From positions 26,781 through 90,780 of the forward strand of contig PLYT01000005.1 of the NCBI GenBank assembly GCA_003153475.1: a stretch of DNA of 64,000 nt, written 5' to 3'. Made by a program: the position numbers and the translations under genes. The notes under the pieces are model-generated. The model was given only the letters and a program-made list of their open reading frames with translations, was not told the origin of the DNA and ran no database searches. Of the stretch, positions 21,302 to 30,764 are shown piece by piece (the first letter of the stretch is position 1; each line of letters opens with the position of its first letter). This stretch comes from Betaproteobacteria bacterium. GTDB taxonomy: Bacteria > Pseudomonadota > Gammaproteobacteria > Burkholderiales > Casimicrobiaceae.

Positions 21302-22348
21302 ATGTTGAACAACAGATTTGCCGCGGTCGCGTTGGCCGCCGTGGCGTCGATGCTGTCGGCAACGGCGCTTGCGCGCGACTTGGCCGTCGTGTCGTGGGGC
21401 GGCGCCTATCAGGATGCGCAGCGCGAGGTCTATTTCAAGCCGTTCATGGAAAAGACCAAGATCACGATGACCGAGGAGAACTGGGATGGCGGTGTCGGCA
21501 CGCTGCGCGCCAAGATCCAGGGCGGCAACAACAACTGGGATGTCGTGCAAGTCGAGTCCGAGGAACTGCTGCTCGGCTGCGAGGAGGGCCTGTACGAAAA
21601 GATCGACTGGGCGAAGCTGGGCGGCAAGGACAAGTTCCTGCCCGATGCGGTCAACGACTGCGGCGTCGGCGCGATCGTGTACAGCTTCATCCTGGCCTAC
21701 GACGGCGACAAGATCAAAGGGGACACCCCGAAATCGTGGGCCGACTTCTGGAACGTGAAAAAGTGGCCGGGCAAGCGCGCGTTGCGCAAGGGCGCGAAGA
21801 CGACGCTGGAAATCGCGCTGATGGCCGACGGCGTCGCGCCGAAGGATGTGTACAAGGTCCTCGGGACCCCGGCCGGCGTCGACCGCGCGTTCAAGAAGCT
21901 CGATCAACTCAAGCCCGATCTGGTCTGGTGGGAAAAGGGCTCGCAGCCGCCGCAACTGCTCGCCTCGGGCGAAGTGGCGATGACCGACGCGTACAACGGC
22001 CGGATCGCCGCGGCCAACGACAAGGACAAGAAGAACTTCAAGATCGTCTGGCACAACAACCTGTACACGATCGATTCGTGGGTGATCATGAAAGGCTCGC
22101 CGAACAAGGCGCAGGCGGAAACCTTCCTGCAGTTCGTCAGCGATCCGCAGTACCAGAAGAACCTGCCGGAAAAGATCACCTACGGTCCGACGACCAAGGC
22201 CTCGACCGCGATGATCGACAAGAAGGTACTGCCGGAGCTGGCGACCGCGCCGCAGAACATCGCATCCGCACTGCCGATCAACGACAAGTTCTGGCTGGAG
22301 AATCTGGACAAGCTTTCGCAGCGATTCAACGCCTGGGTCGCCAAGTAA
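21302..22348 (+). CDS. polyamine-type ABC transporter substrate-binding protein (PotD-like)
   Basis: Signal peptide; LAVVSWGGAYQDAQREVYFKPFMEKT. Confidence 0.93.
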   Translation: MLNNRFAAVALAAVASMLSATALARDLAVVSWGGAYQDAQREVYFKPFMEKTKITMTEENWDGGVGTLRAKIQGGNNNWDVVQVESEELLLGCEEGLYEKIDWAKLGGKDKFLPDAVNDCGVGAIVYSFILAYDGDKIKGDTPKSWADFWNVKKWPGKRALRKGAKTTLEIALMADGVAPKDVYKVLGTPAGVDRAFKKLDQLKPDLVWWEKGSQPPQLLASGEVAMTDAYNGRIAAANDKDKKNFKIVWHNNLYTIDSWVIMKGSPNKAQAETFLQFVSDPQYQKNLPEKITYGPTTKASTAMIDKKVLPELATAPQNIASALPINDKFWLENLDKLSQRFNAWVAK

Positions 22349-22372
22349 CCGGCAAAGGCGGGCGATAGCGCG

Positions 22373-23641
22373 ATGCTGACCGGCGCGGCGGCGGCAGGAC
22401 ACGCTGCGCTGGCGAGCGTCGACGACGACGCGATAACGCTGCGCCGGGCGCTGCGCAAGAGCCGCCGTCGCGAGCAATGGCGCGCGGCGGCGCTGGTGCT
22501 GCCGCTGTTCGTCTTTCTCGCGGCATGCTTCGTCGTACCGATCGGCGCGATGCTCGCGCGAGGCGTCATCGACACCGACGTGGCGCGGATCCTGCCCACG
22601 GTCACGGCGGCGCTCAAAAGCTGGAACGGCAGCGGTCTGCCCGCCGAGTCCGCCTACCAGGCGCTGATCGCGGACATTCGCGCCGCGCGCGGCGCGGGCA
22701 CGCTGGCGAGTGCGGCCACGCGCCTCAACTACGACGAGCCGGGCTTTCGCACCTTGCTGTTCGCCACCGGACGGCAATTGCCCGATGAGTTGACGGCGCC
22801 GGCGCGCGAGACGCTGATCGGCATCGACCCGAAGTGGGGGGAGCGAGACACCTGGGCGGCGATGCGCCGCGCCGGAGGTCCGGTCACCGACTTCTACCTG
22901 CTCGCGGCGCTCGATCTGCAGCGCGACGCCGACAACTCGATCACGGGCGCGCCGCCGGAACAGCGCGTGTTTCGCGACGTCCTGGGGCGCACGCTGTGGA
23001 TCTCGGCGATGGTGACTCTGATCTGCCTGTTGCTCGGTTACCCGGTCGCCTACGTCATCGCCGCGCAGCCGCCGGGGCGGGCGGGCGTGCTGCTGTTCCT
23101 GGTCCTGCTTCCGTTCTGGACTTCGCTGCTGGTACGCACCGTCGCCTGGGTCGTCCTGCTGCAAAAAGAGGGCGTGCTCAACAGCCTGTTCATGTCGCTC
23201 GGGCTGGTGCACGAGCCGCTGAAGATGATCTACAACCGCTTCGCCGTCTATGTGGCGATGGTGCATGTGCTGTTGCCGTTCATGGTATTGCCGCTGTACA
23301 GCGTGATGCGCGGCATTCCGCCGTCGTACGTGCGCGCCGCGTCGTCGCTCGGCGCCAAGCCGTTCACCGCGTTCCGTCGTGTGTTCGTGCCGCAGACACT
23401 CGCCGGCATCGGCGCCGGCTGCCTGATGGTCTTCATCCAGGCGCTGGGCTATTACATCACGCCGGCGCTGGTCGGCGGCGCCGAAGACCAGATGATCAGC
23501 TATTTCATCGCCTTTTACGCCAGCAGGACGGTGAACTGGGGCATGGCCGCGGCGCTGTCGATCATGCTGCTGACCGCCACGCTGCTGCTCTACGCGGTGT
23601 ACAACCGCATGGTCGGTGTCGACCGCATGCGTCTGGGCTGA
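22373..23641 (+). CDS. polyamine-type ABC transporter permease (PotB-like)
   Basis: LLFLVLLPFWTSLLVRTVAWVVLLQKEGVLN; AASSLGAKPFTAFRRVFVPQTLAGIGAG EAA-loop. Confidence 0.93.
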   Translation: MLTGAAAAGHAALASVDDDAITLRRALRKSRRREQWRAAALVLPLFVFLAACFVVPIGAMLARGVIDTDVARILPTVTAALKSWNGSGLPAESAYQALIADIRAARGAGTLASAATRLNYDEPGFRTLLFATGRQLPDELTAPARETLIGIDPKWGERDTWAAMRRAGGPVTDFYLLAALDLQRDADNSITGAPPEQRVFRDVLGRTLWISAMVTLICLLLGYPVAYVIAAQPPGRAGVLLFLVLLPFWTSLLVRTVAWVVLLQKEGVLNSLFMSLGLVHEPLKMIYNRFAVYVAMVHVLLPFMVLPLYSVMRGIPPSYVRAASSLGAKPFTAFRRVFVPQTLAGIGAGCLMVFIQALGYYITPALVGGAEDQMISYFIAFYASRTVNWGMAAALSIMLLTATLLLYAVYNRMVGVDRMRLG

Positions 23642-23646
23642 ACAGC

Positions 23647-24471
23647 GTGCGCAATCCCACCGCCACGTTGGGCGAACGCCTCACGCGCATCGGCCTGATC
23701 GGGCTGACCGGCGCGGTGCTGCTATTCCTGGTCGCGCCGATACTCACGATCGTGCCGCTGTCGTTTTCGTCGGGATCGTTCTTCTACTATCCGCTGCCGG
23801 GATTGAGTCTGCGCTGGTACCAGGACTTCTTCACCTCGTCGTTCTGGCTGTCGTCGCTGAAGAACAGCCTGATCATCGGCATATCGGCGACGGTGCTGGC
23901 GACGGTTCTGGGCACGATGGCGGCGATCGGCATCTGGCGCGCGCGCTTCCCGGCGCAGGCGCTGGTGCTGGCGATGCTGATCTCGCCGATGGTCGTGCCT
24001 GTCGTCATCGTCGCGGTCGGTGTCTATTTCGCCTTCGCGCCGCTGGGACTCACCGACGGCTATGCGGGCCTCATCCTGGCGCATGCGACCTTGGGCGTGC
24101 CGTTCGTCGTCATCACCGTGCTGGCCACACTTTCCGCGTTCGACCGCACGCTGCTGCGCGCGGCGGAAAGCCTCGGCGCCTCGCAGATCACGACGTTTCG
24201 CCGCGTGATGCTGCCATTGATCCTGCCCGGGGTAGCATCGGGTGCGGTGTTCGCCTTCGCGGCGTCGTTCGACGAGGTCGTCGTCGTTCTCTTGATGGCC
24301 GGACCCGCGCAGCGCACGCTGCCGCGCCAGATGTTCGCCGGCATCAACGACAACATCAGTCTGACGATCGCCGCCGCGGCGACGATGCTGATCGCGATCT
24401 CGCTGGCGTTGATGATCGCCGTCGGCGCTCTGCAACGGCGCAGCGTGCGGATGCGGCAGGCGGTGCGGTGA
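23647..24471 (+). CDS. polyamine-type ABC transporter permease (PotC-like)
   Basis: GTG start at 23647 within ORF 22834..24471; SFSSGSFFYYPLPGLSLRWYQDFF; AAESLGASQITTFRRVMLPLILPGV. Confidence 0.93.
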   Translation: MRNPTATLGERLTRIGLIGLTGAVLLFLVAPILTIVPLSFSSGSFFYYPLPGLSLRWYQDFFTSSFWLSSLKNSLIIGISATVLATVLGTMAAIGIWRARFPAQALVLAMLISPMVVPVVIVAVGVYFAFAPLGLTDGYAGLILAHATLGVPFVVITVLATLSAFDRTLLRAAESLGASQITTFRRVMLPLILPGVASGAVFAFAASFDEVVVVLLMAGPAQRTLPRQMFAGINDNISLTIAAAATMLIAISLALMIAVGALQRRSVRMRQAVR

Positions 24472-26075
24472 TGCGCGCCCTCGCCGTCCACCGCTACGCG
24501 CTTTGCGCGGTGGCCGGCACGCTCGTCTGCGGCGCAGCCGCCGGCGCCGACCTCAACATCGGCTCCAAGCGCTTTACCGAGTCGTACATCCTGGGCGAGA
24601 TCCTCACGGAGGCCGCGCAGTCGGCCGGCGAAGCGACGGTCGTGCACCGTCAGGGGCTGGGCAACACCGCGATCGTGCTCGGCGCTCTGACCCAGGGCAG
24701 CATCGATATCTATCCCGAATACACCGGCACGATAGCCAAGGAAATACTGAAGCTCGACGCGGTGCCGCCATTGGCCGAGCTCAACGCCAAGCTCGCGGCG
24801 ATGGGCCTGGCCGTCGCGGTGCCGCTCGGATTCAACAACACTTATGCGCTGGCGATGCGCGCCGAAGACGCCCGCGCCAGCGGAATCGCCCGGCTCTCCG
24901 ATCTCAAGTCGCACCCGGAGCTCAAGCTCGGACTGTCGCAGGAATTCATCGGGCGCGCCGACGGCTGGCCCGGATTGAAGCGGGCTTACGACCTTCCGTA
25001 CCAGACGCCGCGCGGGCTCGACCACGGCCTCGCGTACGAGGCAATCGCCGGGCATCAGGTCGACGCGATCGACATTTATTCGACCGACGCCAAGATCGAC
25101 AAGTACGGTCTGACGGTGCTTTCCGATGACCGCAACTATTTCCCGCGCTACGACGCGGTGCTGCTTTACCGCGCCGACCTGCCGCAGCGCCTGCCCCGCA
25201 CCTGGGCTGCGCTGCGGCGCCTCGAAGGGCAGATCGACGATGCCTCGATGCGGCGGATGAATGCCGAGGCCGAGCTCGGAGGCAAAAGCTTCGTCGCCGT
25301 GGCGCGCGAGTTCCTCGCGCAAAAAGCTGCCGGTGGCAGCGCCGGGCAGCCGACTTCGATCGCGCCGTCGGCGAAGGCGCCGGCCGGCGGTACACAGACG
25401 GCCGCGGACAGCGGATTCTGGCAGAAGCTGTTCGGGCCAGACTTCGCGCGGCTGACGCTCGAGCATCTGTTGCTGGTGTTCGTCTCGCTCGCGGCGAGCA
25501 TCGCATTGGGCATTCCGCTCGGAATCCTCGCCGCCCGCCGGCCCGCCAGCGAAGGCCTGATCCTGGGTGCGACCGGTGTCGTGCAAACCGTCCCGGCGCT
25601 GGCGCTGCTCGCTTTCCTCATCCCGCTCACCGGGCACATCGGCGCGATTCCGGCGTTCATCGCACTCGCGCTGTACGCGCTGCTTCCGATCGTCCGCAAC
25701 ACGCACGCGGCGCTGACGCAGATCGCGCGCGGGATGAAACAGGCGGCACAATCGCTGGGACTGCAAAGCGGAACGATCCTGCGCTACATCGAGCTGCCGC
25801 TCGGCGCGCCGACGATACTGGCCGGGATCAAGACTTCCGCGGTGATCAACGTCGGCACGGCCACGATCGCCGCGTTCATCGGCGCCGGCGGCTATGGCGA
25901 GCGCATCGTCACCGGGCTCGCGCTGAACGACCACGCAATGCTGCTCGCCGGCGCGATCCCGGCGGCGGCGCTCGCGCTGCTGATCGAAGCGGCCTTTCGC
26001 CTCGGCGAGCGCTGGCTCGTGCCGGCCGGGCTGCGGCTCAGCCAGAAGGGGGCGCAGGAACCCCGCGGCGGCTAG
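24471..26075 (+). CDS. glycine betaine/choline-type ABC transporter: substrate-binding domain fused to permease
   Basis: LNIGSKRFTESYILGEILTEAAQ..YPEYTGTIAKEIL fused to LLVFVSLAASIALGIPLGILAARRP..GGYGERIVTGLAL; ATGA overlap with the upstream permease. Confidence 0.9.
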   Translation: MRALAVHRYALCAVAGTLVCGAAAGADLNIGSKRFTESYILGEILTEAAQSAGEATVVHRQGLGNTAIVLGALTQGSIDIYPEYTGTIAKEILKLDAVPPLAELNAKLAAMGLAVAVPLGFNNTYALAMRAEDARASGIARLSDLKSHPELKLGLSQEFIGRADGWPGLKRAYDLPYQTPRGLDHGLAYEAIAGHQVDAIDIYSTDAKIDKYGLTVLSDDRNYFPRYDAVLLYRADLPQRLPRTWAALRRLEGQIDDASMRRMNAEAELGGKSFVAVAREFLAQKAAGGSAGQPTSIAPSAKAPAGGTQTAADSGFWQKLFGPDFARLTLEHLLLVFVSLAASIALGIPLGILAARRPASEGLILGATGVVQTVPALALLAFLIPLTGHIGAIPAFIALALYALLPIVRNTHAALTQIARGMKQAAQSLGLQSGTILRYIELPLGAPTILAGIKTSAVINVGTATIAAFIGAGGYGERIVTGLALNDHAMLLAGAIPAAALALLIEAAFRLGERWLVPAGLRLSQKGAQEPRGG

Positions 26076-26090
26076 CGCCGTCGGGCCGGC

Positions 26091-26450
26091 CTACTCGACC
26101 CGCAACATGCCTTTCATGTTCGGGTGCAGCGTGCAGATGTAGCTGTACTCGCCGGCGGTGCGGGCGACGTACTTCCAAGAACCGCCAGCCGCGATGTCAT
26201 GCGAATCGAACTTGCCCTGCGCCGTGACCGTATGCGGAAACGGATCCTTGTTCGTCCAGATCACCGTCTCGCCGCGCTTGACCGTCAGCGTCTCGGGATC
26301 GTATTTCAGCCCGTCGATCACGACGCTATGCGTCGCCGGCTTGCCGGCGCTCGCGCCGCCAGCCGTCCCCGGCGCATAGGTCGCGGCGCCCGGGAACAGC
26401 GCGCCCGCGCAGATAAGCGCGAGCGCGAGCCGCTGAGTGCGGGTTCTCAC
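26091..26450 (-). CDS. cupredoxin (plastocyanin-like) protein
   Basis: TVKRGETVIWTNKDPFPHTVTAQGKFDSHDIAAGGSWKYVARTAGEYSYICTLHPNMKGMLRVE type-1 copper ligands. Confidence 0.92.
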   Translation of the reverse strand: MRTRTQRLALALICAGALFPGAATYAPGTAGGASAGKPATHSVVIDGLKYDPETLTVKRGETVIWTNKDPFPHTVTAQGKFDSHDIAAGGSWKYVARTAGEYSYICTLHPNMKGMLRVE

Positions 26451-26959
26451 ATCTTGGACTGCAGCATCTTGGCGTGCTCGAGGTGTGCGACGAACGCCGG
26501 GCGGACCTTGGTGATCAGCGCCTTCAGCTCCTCGTTCTTGGCGCTCGGCAGCAGCGTCTTGTCGACCGCGTCCAGAACCTGCTCGTGGTAGGCGACTTCG
26601 TGGTCGATGTAGGCCTTGTCGAACGCGTTGCCCTTGAGCGTCTTCAGGTTCTTCAGGTTCGCCTCGCCGCCGGACTTCAGGCTCTGGCTGGTCGGATTGT
26701 CTTCCGGCTTGACCTTGAGCTTGGTCACCAGCGCGACCGCCTGTTTATTGACGCCGCTGTGGTCGGTGACCATCTGCTTGCCGAAGTCCCTGACGTCCTT
26801 GGTGCTGCCCATCTTTTCCGCCAGCTTGCCGGCGTCGATGTCGACCTGGTTGGCGGTGACGACGATGTGCGCGATCTGCGCGTCGTTCGGGGCCTGCGCG
26901 GCGACGCCGCCGGCGGCCAGCAATAGAGCGGTTGCGACTACGATACCGATGTTCTTCAT
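26447..26959 (-). CDS. DUF4142 domain-containing periplasmic protein
   Basis: MKNIGIVVATALLLAAGGVAAQAPNDAQIAHIVVTANQVDIDAGKLA..FGKQMVTDHSGVNKQ. Confidence 0.9.
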   Translation of the reverse strand: MKNIGIVVATALLLAAGGVAAQAPNDAQIAHIVVTANQVDIDAGKLAEKMGSTKDVRDFGKQMVTDHSGVNKQAVALVTKLKVKPEDNPTSQSLKSGGEANLKNLKTLKGNAFDKAYIDHEVAYHEQVLDAVDKTLLPSAKNEELKALITKVRPAFVAHLEHAKMLQSKM

Positions 26960-27042
26960 GACGATCTCCTTAGAGTGAAACATTGCCCTGCTTTGGCCTA
27001 TACGTACGGCGGGCCCGGCCGGATGCGCCGGGGGAAAATCGA

Positions 27043-27774
27043 TCAGTCCTGCGCGCGCCAGCGCGCGAGCACGCCGGCGACGATACGGTCGCACCGCTCG
27101 CCGGCAAATCCGAAGGCTTGCACGGTGGCGATGTCGACTTCGCGCGCCATCGCTTCGCGCAGCAGCGCCCGCGCACGGAACGTCCTGCTGCGCACGGTCG
27201 CCGTGGGCACGCCGAGGCATGCAGCCGCCTCGTCGACCGACATCTCCTCGACTTCGCGCAAAATGAACGCCGTCCGGAACTGGTCCGGCAGCGCATCGAT
27301 GTTGCGCTCCAGCAGCCGGCGGACTTCGCCGCGACTCGCGGCGGCATCGGGCTGCTCGGAACTGGCTTCGGTCATGGCGCCCTCCTCGGCGTCGCGCTCG
27401 CCGGCGCTCCACGGGTCGGACTGCGGACTGAACGGCAGAACGACACCGGCACGCTTGCGCTTGCGCAATAGCCCATACGATTCGTTGATGACGATGCGGG
27501 CGAGCCAGGTCGACAGGCGCGCGCCGCCCCGGAAGCCCGCGATGTTGCGAAACGCGGCGAGATAAGCGTTCTGGACCGCGTCTTCGGCCTCCGCGTCGTC
27601 GCGCAGGATCGAGCGGGCGATGCGGTAGAGCATCTGATTGTGGCGCCGCATCATCAGCTCGAACGCGCGCTCGTCGCGCTGACCGATGCGGCGGGCGAGC
27701 TCGACGTCGTTCAGCGCATCGGCGGCGGCTGGCGCAAGGGTGGTCGTCTTCACGGTTGCAGTCAGTCCTTGCAC
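27043..27774 (-). CDS. ECF-family RNA polymerase sigma factor
   Basis: RRIGQRDERAFELMMRRHNQMLYRIARSILRDDAEAEDAVQNAYLAAF..LREVEEMSVDEAAACLGVPTATVRSRTFRAR; start uncertain (ORF opens at 27975; GTG at 27774 chosen). Confidence 0.9.
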   Translation of the reverse strand: MQGLTATVKTTTLAPAAADALNDVELARRIGQRDERAFELMMRRHNQMLYRIARSILRDDAEAEDAVQNAYLAAFRNIAGFRGGARLSTWLARIVINESYGLLRKRKRAGVVLPFSPQSDPWSAGERDAEEGAMTEASSEQPDAAASRGEVRRLLERNIDALPDQFRTAFILREVEEMSVDEAAACLGVPTATVRSRTFRARALLREAMAREVDIATVQAFGFAGERCDRIVAGVLARWRAQD

Positions 27775-27930
27775 ATTGGATGACGATCCCGGAGCCGGCG
27801 TTCCGGCACGATACCCCGCCCTAGCGGGCGGCGGTCCCGCCGGTTGCCAGCGGCCCTCCGGCGGGACCGCGACAAGTGATCGGTCAAGGATGGATAATCC
27901 CCGCTTGCTTCCTACCATCGGGGCTTCCTC

Positions 27931-28509
27931 ATGAGCTTGTTGATCCTCGGCCTGATCGTTTTTCTTGGCGGACATTCAGTGCGCATCTTCGCCGATTCCT
28001 GGCGCAACGGGCTGGTTGCCCGCATCGGCGAAGGTCCGTGGAAGGGACTGTACTCGCTGGTGTCGATCGCGGGATTCGTCTTGCTCATCTGGGGCTATGG
28101 ACGGGCGCGGGCGGACACGATCGTGCTCTGGCAGCCGCCGCCGTGGACCCATTATCTGGCGGCGATATTCACGCTGATCGCCTTCGTTCTGGTGGTCGCG
28201 GCGTACGTGCACGGCACGCGTATCAAGAGCGCGCTTCATCATCCGATGATCCTCGGCGTCAAATCCTGGGCGTTCGGGCACCTGCTCGCCAACGGAACAC
28301 TGGCCGATGTCGTGCTGTTCGGCGCCTTTCTCGCCTGGGCGATCGTAGACTTCGCCGCCTCGCGACGCCGGGACCGCGCCGCCGGCACCGTCTATCCCCC
28401 GGGCACGGCGGCCCGCGATGCGATTGCCGTCGCGATCGGCATTGCCGTCTGGGCGATCTTCGCTTTCTACTTGCACGGGCGCTGGATCGGAGTGCGGCCG
28501 TTCGGCTGA
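27931..28509 (+). CDS. NnrU family membrane protein
   Basis: MSLLILGLIVFLGGHSVRIFADSWRNGLVARIGEGPWKGLYSLVSIAGFVLLIWGYGRAR. Confidence 0.9.
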   Translation: MSLLILGLIVFLGGHSVRIFADSWRNGLVARIGEGPWKGLYSLVSIAGFVLLIWGYGRARADTIVLWQPPPWTHYLAAIFTLIAFVLVVAAYVHGTRIKSALHHPMILGVKSWAFGHLLANGTLADVVLFGAFLAWAIVDFAASRRRDRAAGTVYPPGTAARDAIAVAIGIAVWAIFAFYLHGRWIGVRPFG

Positions 28510-28515
28510 TCCGCG

Positions 28516-28904
28516 ATGTCTTCACCGGGCGTCCATCGTGTCCTGGCCGCGGCGCTCTGCATGCTGCTGCTCGACGCCGGATGCACTGGGCTGAAGGAGA
28601 GGGCTTCCCCGTCGGTGCCGGCCGCCGCTCCGCTTGCGCCCGCTGCGGCAAGCGGGAGTCCTGCTGCCGGCGCACCGGCGGCGCCCGGCGCCACTGCACC
28701 GCCATCGGCGGCGTAGCCTTCGCCGACGACGCGTCGGTCAAAGAGGATCTGACGACGGTGATCGCATTGCATGGTCTACCCTGCGGGCAGGTGACCGATG
28801 TGCGGACCCTGGGCGATAACGGTCACATCGCTTCATGCCAGGATGGCAACCGCTATCACATATTCATCAACGCCCAGGGCCGCGTCGTCGCGGAAAAACA
28901 GTGA
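28516..28904 (+). pseudogene. small lipoprotein-like gene, possible frameshift near 28716
   Basis: Frame 1: MSSPGVHRVLAAALCMLLLDAGCTGLKERASPSV..APPSAA*. Another frame continues: FADDASVKEDLTTVIALHGLPCGQVTDVRTLGDNGHIASCQDGNRYHIFINAQGRVVAEKQ*. Confidence 0.45.
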
Positions 28905-28958
28905 CTCCGTAACTGGAAGAAACGCCGGCCGCGCACTGTTAGCCGGCGGTGGCTCGTT

Positions 28959-28976
28959 CGCTTTAGAGCTAAAGCG
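28959..28976. promoter_or_regulatory. palindrome CGCTTTAG-AG-CTAAAGCG
   Basis: Perfect 8-bp arms, 2-nt spacer, about 35 nt before the 29013 start. Confidence 0.4.
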
Positions 28977-29012
28977 CAGCAGGAACGAATGCGTCAACCA
29001 GGAGAAGCGAGC

Positions 29013-29606
29013 ATGAGTCTTCGGCAGTTGCTGGCCTTGCTGGCGAGCGTGTTGCTCGCCGTGACCGCGGTGCAGGCGCAGACCAGCGTACGCGTGCGCG
29101 GAACGATCACCGCCATCGACGGCAACGTCGTGTCGGTCAAATCGCGCGACGGGCGCGACCTGAAGATCACGCTGGCGGACAACATGGCCGTCTCCGTGGC
29201 CAAGGCGATCAAGTTCGAAGACATCAAGCCGGGGGACAGCCTCGGCGTCACGTCGATGCCCGGCGCGGATGGCATGCCGGTGGCGATCGAGGTGCACTAC
29301 CGGCCGCCCGACGTTCCCGAGGGACAAGGCCCGTGGGATCTTCAGCCCGGAGCGACGATGACCAATGCCAGTGTGGCGGCGGTCGTCGCCGGTACCGGCA
29401 ATCGCGAGCTGACCTTGCAATTCAAGGGAACGACGCAGAAGGTCGCCGTCCCTGAAGGCGCGGCGCTGGTGCGCACCGTTCCCGGCAGCCGCAGCGACCT
29501 CACTCCTGGCGAATACCTATTTACCGTCGCGCACGGCACAGGCGATCAGAGCTTGAGCGCCGCCCGCATTCAGGTAAGCAAGGACGGCGTCAGGCCCCCC
29601 TTGTAA
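29013..29606 (+). CDS. hypothetical secreted protein (DUF5666-like beta-rich)
   Basis: Signal peptide ..AVTAVQAQ; VRVRGTITAIDGNVVSVKSRDGRDLKITLADNMAVSV. Confidence 0.7.
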   Translation: MSLRQLLALLASVLLAVTAVQAQTSVRVRGTITAIDGNVVSVKSRDGRDLKITLADNMAVSVAKAIKFEDIKPGDSLGVTSMPGADGMPVAIEVHYRPPDVPEGQGPWDLQPGATMTNASVAAVVAGTGNRELTLQFKGTTQKVAVPEGAALVRTVPGSRSDLTPGEYLFTVAHGTGDQSLSAARIQVSKDGVRPPL

Positions 29607-29636
29607 GCGAACCCGCGGCCGCGCGCCGGCGACGAG

Positions 29637-29948
29637 CTAGCCGAACGTTCCGCCCATCAGATCGACAAGGAATTCCGCGACCCAGACCCGGCCCGGCCCG
29701 CCCAGGTAGGTGGCGCCACGTCCGGTCGGAAGGTGCCAGACGGTAACCGACAGCGTCGCGGTCGGTGCGTGCGCCGGTCGCTTGCCGGGCAGGCGCTTGA
29801 CGTCGAGCAGGAACTCGTCGGGCCAATAGCCCTGGCGCGCGACGGCCGTCGTGAAGGCGCGCTGATCTTCGAGGCCCAGGTAGTGGTTTCCGCCCGGGTA
29901 TATCATCGGCCGCAGCTGCCCCCTCGCCCCAAGGGCGACCGGATCCAT
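29637..29948 (-). CDS. hypothetical protein
   Basis: ORF reading MDPVALGARGQLRPMIYPGGNHYLGLEDQRAFTTAVARQGYWPDEFLLDVKRLPG; start uncertain. Confidence 0.4.
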   Translation of the reverse strand: MDPVALGARGQLRPMIYPGGNHYLGLEDQRAFTTAVARQGYWPDEFLLDVKRLPGKRPAHAPTATLSVTVWHLPTGRGATYLGGPGRVWVAEFLVDLMGGTFG

Positions 29949-30287
29949 TAGTGCTTTGATTTCGTTCTCCTCAGCACGACTTTTCGTGCTCCGTCGGGGC
30001 TGGCGCATGCCTGCCCCGCGCAGATGCTGCAAGTTAGCAACCTCCGAGCCACCGGTTGCGAATCATGGGCTTGGTGCTCCACGGTCGATTCGGCTCGCTC
30101 CGATTGTAAGAAAGCGCGCCAGTGTGCAGCTTGTACCGCACGGCCTTTCCGTAAGCCTGGTGCGCAAGGGCGACTTGCGAAGAGCCGGCGCGTTGCCGGC
30201 GGTCCCCATAGAATGACCGCCGGGACTCGCGCCAGAACTCGATCACCCGCCACACGATCAGACACATATTAGAAGGAGGAGACACCG

Positions 30288-30764
30288 ATGAGCCTGACGA
30301 TCAGTTCGACCGCATTCGCGCACAACGCCTCGATACCGTCGCTGTACACCTGCGAAGGCAAGGACGTGTCGCCGCCGCTGGCCTGGAGCGGCGTGCCGGC
30401 GGGGACGAAGAGCCTCGCGCTGATCGTCGACGACCCGGACGCCCCCGATCCGGCCGCCCCCAAGATGACCTGGGTGCACTGGATCCTCTATGGTATCCCG
30501 CCTTCGGCCGCCGCCCTGCCGGAAGCGGTCAAATCGTCGGCGCTGCCGGCTGGCACGCGTGAAGGCGTCAACGACTGGAAGCGCACCGGCTACGGCGGGC
30601 CGTGTCCGCCAATCGGCCGGCACCGCTACTTCCACAAGCTCTATGCGCTCGATACCGTCCTGCCCGATTTGAAGCGCCCGGACAAGTCGGCGCTGGAAAA
30701 AGCGATGCAGGGACACATCCTCGCGCAGGCGGTTTTGCTCGGCACCTATCAGAAGCGTGCATAG
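30288..30764 (+). CDS. YbhB/YbcL family Raf kinase inhibitor-like protein
   Basis: IPSLYTCEGKDVSPPLAWSGVPAGTKSLALIVDDPDAPDP..GPCPPIGRHRYFHKLYALD. Confidence 0.95.
   Translation: MSLTISSTAFAHNASIPSLYTCEGKDVSPPLAWSGVPAGTKSLALIVDDPDAPDPAAPKMTWVHWILYGIPPSAAALPEAVKSSALPAGTREGVNDWKRTGYGGPCPPIGRHRYFHKLYALDTVLPDLKRPDKSALEKAMQGHILAQAVLLGTYQKRA

Noticed and set aside
19715-23266. 1183-aa minus-strand ORF
   Set aside because: Antisense to the aminotransferase/Pot operon; His/Arg/Gln/Asp-rich shadow translation produced by high GC third positions, no domain signature
30020-30280. Possible tRNA or tRNA fragment
   Set aside because: No acceptable cloverleaf or CCA-proximal T-arm motif found by eye; left as an unexplained intergenic region
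30550-30570. TGGCACG match inside the YbhB gene
   Set aside because: No correctly spaced -12 GC element
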